Part shown: piece by piece, positions 58,327-64,000 of the stretch
Layout: every line of letters begins with the position of its first letter
Numbering within the stretch: the first letter of the stretch is position 1
Assembly: GCF_000797445.1 (NCBI RefSeq)
Contig: NZ_JSWF01000031.1
Coordinates: 117,213 to 181,212, forward strand
Source: Lacinutrix jangbogonensis
Lineage (GTDB): Bacteria; Bacteroidota; Bacteroidia; Flavobacteriales; Flavobacteriaceae
Length of the DNA: 64,000 bases
Reading direction: 5' to 3'
Made by a program: the position numbers and the translations under genes
The notes under the pieces: model-generated
What the model was told of the DNA's origin: nothing
Database searches by the model: none
Seen by the model: only the letters and a program-made list of their open reading frames with translations

Positions 58327-60435
58327 TTAGTTGTAGTTTATTAAGTTAATTGCTTTCTCTACTTCACTAACAGGCAAGTTACAAGCCTTATTTATACAAA
58401 TATAGATTAGCGTTTCGTTTTCAATATATCTGTTTTCTAATAAAGGTAACTTGCTATCCTTTTGACTGCCAACTATTACTTTATTAGGAATGTAATGTGT
58501 GTTTAATTCTTCAATTTTATTTTTATATTGACTACCAACAATAGCTACTTCGTAAAAAGGTTCTGTGTAATTTAACATTAAGTCTAACCAATTAGAATAA
58601 CCAGAACCATAGTCTTTAATTTCTGGTTTCACATTGTTAAGCATTGCTGTCGCTGTTTTTAAATAGTATTCATTATCGAAATAATGAGAAAGCCTAAATA
58701 AATTTTTAGCAAACATTGAGTTGCTCGCCGGGATTACATTATCGCGATACTCAATGGTTTTAGTGACTAGTTGTTCATCTTTATTAGAAGTAAAATAGAA
58801 CATTTTATTAGTGTCGTTAAAAAAGGCATCAAAACAATAATCGGTTAATGCCTTTGCTGTATTTAGCCATTTATCATCTAAAGTAATTTCATATAATGCC
58901 ATAAATGCATCAATAGTAGTCGCGTAATCTTCTAAAAATCCATTAATACTCGATTTTCCATCTTTATAATTATGGTACAAACTTCCATCTTTTTTTAATT
59001 GATTATTTAAAAGGAATTGCCCATTTTTTATAGCAATATCAAGATATTTTTTGTCTTTTATAACACGATAAGCATCAACATATCCTTTTAACATTAACGC
59101 ATTCCAAGACGTTAGAATTTTGTCATCTAATCTCGGGCGCTTTCTTTTCTCTCTTTCTGTTAATAGAAGAGCGTGCCATTTTGCTTTCTTTGTTTTTAAA
59201 GTTTCAAGTAAAATATTATCTTTTTTAATAAAGTTCTCATCAGTTTTATTTCTAATTAGAATATAATTTTCATGTTCCCAAAAACCATAGTTGTTTACGT
59301 TGTAATAGTTTGAAAACAAATCAAAATCTTCTTTCAATATCAATTTTAAGTTGTCTTTAGTCCAAACATAAAAAGCACCTTCTTCTAGTGCTCCGGATGC
59401 TGTTAAACTATCTGCATCTAAAGAAGAATAGAAAGCACCATTGTTATCTGTTAGTTCTCTTTCTATAAATTCGAGAGTTTCAATTACAACGTCTTTATAT
59501 AATTCTTTTTTTGTAATCAAATAGGCATCGGCATATAAACTAACGAGTTGTCCATTATCGTAAAGCATTTTCTCGAAATGTGGCACATGCCATTTTTTAT
59601 CAACAGAATAACGAGAGAACCCACCACCTACTTGATCGTAAACACCGCCAAATGCCATTTTTGTTAACGTGTTATCTACAAATTTCGTGATATTTTCATT
59701 TTTGTTTTGAAACGCATAACGCATTAAAAAATGATAATTATTTGGCATCATAAACTTTGGAGCACGATTCATGCCTCCTTGTTTATTATCGAAATGTTTT
59801 GTCCAGTTTTCAACGGCTTCATTAATATATTCGGTTTTAAATTTTGGAGCTTCAGGGTTCACAGAAACAACAGCAACAGATTTCATGCCTTGCTCAAGTT
59901 TAGTAGCATATTCTTCTAGTTTCCCAGGTTGTTTTTTATATAATTCAGAAATTTGGCTTAATGCACTAATCCATTCGTCTTTTTTAAAATACGTTCCTCC
60001 CTATACAGGTCTTCCATCTGGAAGTGCAATAACATTCATTGGCCAACCGCCACGACCTGTCAATAGCTGGACAGCATTCATATAAACTTGATCAATATCA
60101 GGTCGCTCTTCGCGATCAACTTTAATATTAATAAAGTTACTATTCATTACTTGTGCTACGGCTTCATCTTCAAAACTTTCATGTTCCATAACATGGCACC
60201 AATGGCAAGCAGCATAACCAACACTAATAATAATAAGTTTGTTAGATTCTTTTGCGGATTCCAAAGTATTAGAGTTCCACGCGTTCCAATTTACAGGATT
60301 ATGAGCATGTTGAAGGAGATAAGGACTGGTTTCGTTAACTAAATTATTGGTGTATTTGTGAGTCACAGTATCTTTTTTTTGTGCATTACAATTGGTTAGT
60401 AGTAGAATGAATATAAAAGTGAATAGTTTCTTCAT
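58327..60435 (-). pseudogene. DUF255 thioredoxin-like / six-hairpin glycosidase-like protein with in-frame amber
   Basis: A 702-codon frame from ATG 60435 is broken only by TAG at 60003-60001. A lipoprotein-type signal (LLLTNC, Cys 17) leads to a thioredoxin-like DUF255 domain with CHWC in [16 protein letters not shown]. The amber follows PDGRPV and is followed in frame by GGTYFKKDEW. Family members have Trp there (PVWGGTYF), so TGG became TAG. The rest is the alpha-toroid domain (HVPHFEKMLYDNGQLVSLYADAYL). The YyaL-like family has no firm function. As written only 144 residues would be made, but a start at 59886 could yield the C-terminal part. Confidence 0.85.
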
Positions 60436-60668
60436 AAACGATGTTAAACAACCAATGTATAAAAATATTTTACATTTAATTCTAGATAAGGTAGGAATAA
60501 TTTGTTTGCGGTTGTTATATGTCTATAACAGTTTAACTGTTTTTGAAAGCGATAAATAATAAAATTGTAATTTATAATACTATAAGAGGGCTTGAATACT
60601 GTATGTTTTTTAGTAAATTATTAGTATTATTGTACATTACCTAAATTTCAAATAAAAACCATTCATAG
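60436..60668. other. divergent intergenic region, DUF255 / surface protein
   Basis: A/T-rich spacer between two divergent signal-peptide genes. It should hold both promoters, but I found no full TTG-N19-TAnnTTTG match on either strand and no RNA fold. Confidence 0.4.
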
Positions 60669-63600
60669 ATGAAGAATTTTACCCTAGTTTTATTTTTAAT
60701 ATTTTCTTCAACATTTCTTTTTGCTCAAGATGTTTTGATGCAAAACGGAACTGTTAACCAATGTTCAGGAACATTATTTGACTCTGGAGGCACTTCAAAT
60801 TATTCTAGCGACGAGAATTTTGTTTTAACTATTTGTCCGGATGCTCCTGATCAATTTATACAGCTAGATTTCACTCAATTTAGTACCCAAGGACCGGTTG
60901 GTGGAGTAGTAGGAGATGTTCTTACTATTTATGATGGCGACGATATTACTGGTGCAGTAATAGGGTCTTATTCTGGTGCTGGTGCATCTAACAATCCACA
61001 AACAATAACAGCTTCTCCTACAAGTACTACTGGTTGTATTACATTACAGTTTGTAAGTAATAGTTCTGGTAACACTACTGGTTGGGTAGCGAACATATTG
61101 TGTTTACAATCTTGTCAAACAATAACACCAACAATAGATACTACAGATCCTGTTGCAGATGTAGGAGGAATAGTTCAAATTCCTGCGGGTGGTTCAGTAG
61201 ATTTTACAGGTAGTGCTACTTTTTCTGAAGATGGAACAGGAGCAACTTCAAGTTGGAATTTTGGAGATGGTGGTACTGCGGCTGGCGCGGCTGTTAGTCA
61301 TCAGTTTAATACAATAGGTACATTTACTACTACATACACAGTTACAGATACCAATCCTACTGGTTGCTCTGAATCTGTTACAATTACTGTTGAAGTGTTA
61401 AGCCCTTATATAACTGTAGATACTACTTTAACAGATCAACAATTAGTTGTAGACGTTTTAATAGATAGCGCATGTGCTCAAGTATCTAATATCACCTCTA
61501 GTACAGGAAGTGACTTTGGGTCTGTTAATGGAATTGGTTCTTTTACTGCAATACCAGGAGCTTTTGGATTTGAAGGTGGAATAATTTTATCGTCTGGAAG
61601 TGCTGTTGCTTCGGAAGGCCCAGAAAGTGGAACTCAAAGTGAAGGTAATGGAGCATGGCCAGGTGATGCTGATTTAGAAGCCCAAATTGGTGGTACAAAT
61701 ACTAACAATGCGTCCTACCTTCAGTTCGATTTTGTGCCCATTGCTAACACTATAAGTTTTGATTTTATTTTTGCTTCTGAAGAATATGGGACATTTCAAT
61801 GTGGCTATACAGATGCATTCGCATTCTTGTTAACAGACCAAGTTACAGGTGTTACAACGAATTTGGCATTGGTGCCAGGGACTACAGATATTGTAACTGT
61901 TTTTACTGTAAGAGATAATATGTGGAATGGAGGTTGCCCATCTGCTAATCCTGCTTTTTTTGATGCTTATTATGGAACTGGAGGTTTGCCGGAGACTAAT
62001 AACCCAACAAATTTCTTGGGATATACAGTACCAATGACTGCTTCTTCTATCGTAACTCCTAACAACACATATACAATTAAGTTAGTAATTGCAGATGCTT
62101 TAGACAATGCTTTTGATGCAGCAGTTTTTCTTGGAGCTGGTTCTTTTGATTTAGGTGGAGATTTAGGTGATGATATTACTATTAATGCAGGTACTTCTGA
62201 ATGTCAAGGTACAGCTGTTACTTTAGATACTTCGTTAGATACGGCAACTCATACTTGGTATTTTGAAGGGAATGAAATTACAGGTGAAACAGGATCTACT
62301 ATTGATGTTACTCAAGAAGGGAATTATTCTGTAGACATCGTTTTTTCTGCAAGTTGTCAAACTTCTGATGCCATTTATATAGAGTTTATTCCAGGACCAA
62401 CAGTTCAAGCAATTAATGATTTAACAGAATGTAATGACGGAAGTGGAGCAGTAATTTTCGATATAACTGAAAATGAAGCAATAGCAATTGGAACTCAAGA
62501 CCCAGCCAGTGTTGTAGTGACTTTTCATAATTCTCAAGCAGATGCAGATGCGGATATTATTCCTATTCCAAACCCAACAAATTATGGTGGTACAGACGGA
62601 GAAACAATATTTATTAGAGTAGATGATGCTGAATCTGGAATGTGTTTTTCAACTGATACTTTCCAACTCTTATATTTAAATATTGTTTTAAACTCTGCTC
62701 TAAGCATGGAAGTTTGTGATGATACTACAAATAATGGTACAGAATCTTTTGATCTAACCTTACAAGATGCAACAATACTTGGAACCCAAACAGCTGCAGA
62801 TTTTAATGTCACTTACTATCTAGATTTTACAAATGCCGATGCTGGAACCAATGCTTTAACGAATACTTTTATAAACACGTTAAATCCTCAACCTATTTTT
62901 GTGAGAATTGAAAGTATTCAGAATCCAGCATGTTACATTTCATCTCCAACTGCAGTGTTTGATTTGATTGTAAATCCAAGAGCTACAGCAATACAGCCCT
63001 TAAATATTGAAGATTGTGATGCTTCATCAAATAGTGGCATTTCCGTTTTCGATTTAAGAGCACAAGAATCAGTGATTCTAGGGACTCAGGATCCATTGAA
63101 TTTTATAGTAAGTTTTTATGAGTCTCAATCAGATGCTGAAGCACCTGTAAATGTGATTCCTAACCCTATGACTTACAGTAATACTTCAGTAATACAGACT
63201 ATTCATGTTAGAGTAGTTGATATTCTTAATCCTACATGTTATGGTTATACTACATTCGACTTAGTTGTTAATTCACTTCCAGTATTAGTCATCCCAACAC
63301 CATTAGAAGTTTGTGATGATGGCACACCAGACGGCATGACACTCATTGATTTAACCCTGAAAAACAACGAGATTTCAGGTGGTAATCCAGCATATTCGGT
63401 AACCTATTATATTGACCAAGCAAATGCTGACGCAGAAACCAATGCACTTCCAAATCTATATACCAATACAACAGCAGATATGCAAACCATATTTGTGCGC
63501 GTCGAAGACGTTACTACCGGCTGTTTTGACACTACAACTTTAGACTTGTTAGTGGAGCAAGCACCAATAGCGTTTACACCAACGCCCTTAGTAGATTGCG

Positions 63601-63941
63601 ATCCAGACAGTGATGGTTTTGGAGTCTTTACACTCTCAGATACAACATTAGAAATCACAGGAGGCGCAGCAGGACTTACCGTAACCTACCATGAAACTAT
63701 GGCAGATGCAGGCAATAATGTTAATGCATTAACTAGTCCATACAATAATATTGTAGTCGATACCCAAATCATATATGTAAGAGTAGAGAGTTCAACCATT
63801 GCAACCGACTGTGCTACTTTTGTAGCATTAGTTCTTACTGTAAATCCAACACCACAAATTACAACGGCTGCTAATTTAACACCCTTAGAAGTTTGTGATA
63901 ATGATGCCGATGGCTTTGCTGTTTTCAATTTATCAATCTAA
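60669..63941 (+). CDS. large repeat-rich surface protein (CUB-like, PKD, choice-of-anchor-L), in-frame TAA near window end
   Basis: 1090 residues to the first stop, with a signal peptide ending TFLFAQ (20). A CUB-like domain (about 20-147) is followed by a PKD domain (about 165-245, with WNFGDGG) and a choice-of-anchor-L domain (about 250-500, with FDFIFASEEYG). After an Ig-like segment come at least five repeats of about 90-105 residues, each opening with CD or CN and closing with FVRVE-like motifs. The stop TAA at 63939-63941 cuts a sixth repeat after VCDNDADGFAVFNLSI, and the same frame continues RTRDLNLLDTDTSNDLD to the window edge. Such proteins are usually exported by the type IX system, with the sorting domain at the C terminus, which would lie outside this window. 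Confidence 0.8.
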   Translation: MKNFTLVLFLIFSSTFLFAQDVLMQNGTVNQCSGTLFDSGGTSNYSSDENFVLTICPDAPDQFIQLDFTQFSTQGPVGGVVGDVLTIYDGDDITGAVIGSYSGAGASNNPQTITASPTSTTGCITLQFVSNSSGNTTGWVANILCLQSCQTITPTIDTTDPVADVGGIVQIPAGGSVDFTGSATFSEDGTGATSSWNFGDGGTAAGAAVSHQFNTIGTFTTTYTVTDTNPTGCSESVTITVEVLSPYITVDTTLTDQQLVVDVLIDSACAQVSNITSSTGSDFGSVNGIGSFTAIPGAFGFEGGIILSSGSAVASEGPESGTQSEGNGAWPGDADLEAQIGGTNTNNASYLQFDFVPIANTISFDFIFASEEYGTFQCGYTDAFAFLLTDQVTGVTTNLALVPGTTDIVTVFTVRDNMWNGGCPSANPAFFDAYYGTGGLPETNNPTNFLGYTVPMTASSIVTPNNTYTIKLVIADALDNAFDAAVFLGAGSFDLGGDLGDDITINAGTSECQGTAVTLDTSLDTATHTWYFEGNEITGETGSTIDVTQEGNYSVDIVFSASCQTSDAIYIEFIPGPTVQAINDLTECNDGSGAVIFDITENEAIAIGTQDPASVVVTFHNSQADADADIIPIPNPTNYGGTDGETIFIRVDDAESGMCFSTDTFQLLYLNIVLNSALSMEVCDDTTNNGTESFDLTLQDATILGTQTAADFNVTYYLDFTNADAGTNALTNTFINTLNPQPIFVRIESIQNPACYISSPTAVFDLIVNPRATAIQPLNIEDCDASSNSGISVFDLRAQESVILGTQDPLNFIVSFYESQSDAEAPVNVIPNPMTYSNTSVIQTIHVRVVDILNPTCYGYTTFDLVVNSLPVLVIPTPLEVCDDGTPDGMTLIDLTLKNNEISGGNPAYSVTYYIDQANADAETNALPNLYTNTTADMQTIFVRVEDVTTGCFDTTTLDLLVEQAPIAFTPTPLVDCDPDSDGFGVFTLSDTTLEITGGAAGLTVTYHETMADAGNNVNALTSPYNNIVVDTQIIYVRVESSTIATDCATFVALVLTVNPTPQITTAANLTPLEVCDNDADGFAVFNLSI

Positions 63942-64000
63942 AGAACCAGAGATCTAAACTTATTAGACACAGATACGTCTAACGATTTAGACCCATTATT
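63942..64000 (+). other. in-frame continuation of the surface-protein repeat after TAA
   Basis: The 59 bases after the TAA remain open in the same frame and read like the family repeat (LLDTDTSNDLD). The gene therefore either continues (stop is a mutation or error) or is a recent pseudogene. Confidence 0.6.

Noticed and set aside
60001..63941. Recoding of TAG/TAA as sense codons (for example Gln), with tRNA-Gln in the window
   Set aside because: Conserved genes here end normally at TAA or TAG, and the tRNA has the ordinary TTG anticodon, so recoding is not supported.
1..64000. CRISPR arrays, prophage, integrase, toxin-antitoxin or known defence genes
   Set aside because: I looked for regularly spaced repeats, phage structural genes and typical defence domains on both strands and found none.

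Overview
The window looks like chromosomal DNA of a marine-type member of the Flavobacteriaceae (Bacteroidota). The evidence is low GC, the Bacteroidota promoter element TAnnTTTG in front of many genes, SprA and RemB of the type IX secretion/gliding apparatus, Alternative Complex III, a GT117/DUF2723 protein and a choice-of-anchor-L surface protein. I cannot name a genus.

Layout. 1-3152 (-): membrane glycosyltransferase-like DUF2723 protein, cut by the window edge. 3362-3434: tRNA-Gln(TTG). 3545-4366 (-): tandem universal stress protein. 4581-9312: rimP-nusA-infB operon with an attenuator-like leader; rimP carries a one-base frameshift. 9368-10318: IS1595-type element with a broken transposase. 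10328-10719 (-): frameshifted SPOR-domain protein. 10888-22335: actABCDEF (Alternative Complex III) followed by coxB and coxA. 22509-29020: ruvB, a P450, queG, maeB and ruvA. 29027-41036: gliding/secretion block of sprA, gcvH, vanZ-like, two TonB-like transducers and remB. 41038-44030: decayed accessory genes around one intact small secreted protein. 44103-49672: second respiratory block (ctaB, two subunit III genes, subunit IV, a cysteine-poor Sco-like protein, Sco, DUF420 and a small CxxC protein). 49662-50568: decayed carboxypeptidase-regulatory-like gene. 50673-56344: MacB-type ABC efflux system with adaptor and TolC. 56352-60435: tsaB, mscS, DUF1304 and a DUF255 thioredoxin-like gene with an in-frame amber. 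60669 to the right edge: large repeat-rich surface protein with an in-frame TAA.

How it works together. The act-cox block and the ctaB-cox-sco block together encode quinol to cytochrome c to oxygen electron flow, with heme O synthesis and copper delivery. The sprA-to-remB block supplies the outer-membrane export pore and TonB-like energisation. The ABC block is a tripartite efflux or export system.

The most unusual signals are: (i) nearly all frameshifts seen are repaired by adding A to a coding-strand A run, in both accessory genes and conserved rimP; (ii) an attenuator-like hairpin overlapping a 13-codon leader ORF just before rimP; (iii) a paired-cysteine TonB-C-like module shared by both TonB genes and the N terminus of RemB; (iv) a roughly 125-residue hydrophilic insertion in one subunit III; and (v) a Sco-fold-like protein lacking the copper cysteines. 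I saw no CRISPR array, prophage or recognisable defence system, and no complete system that I would call new.
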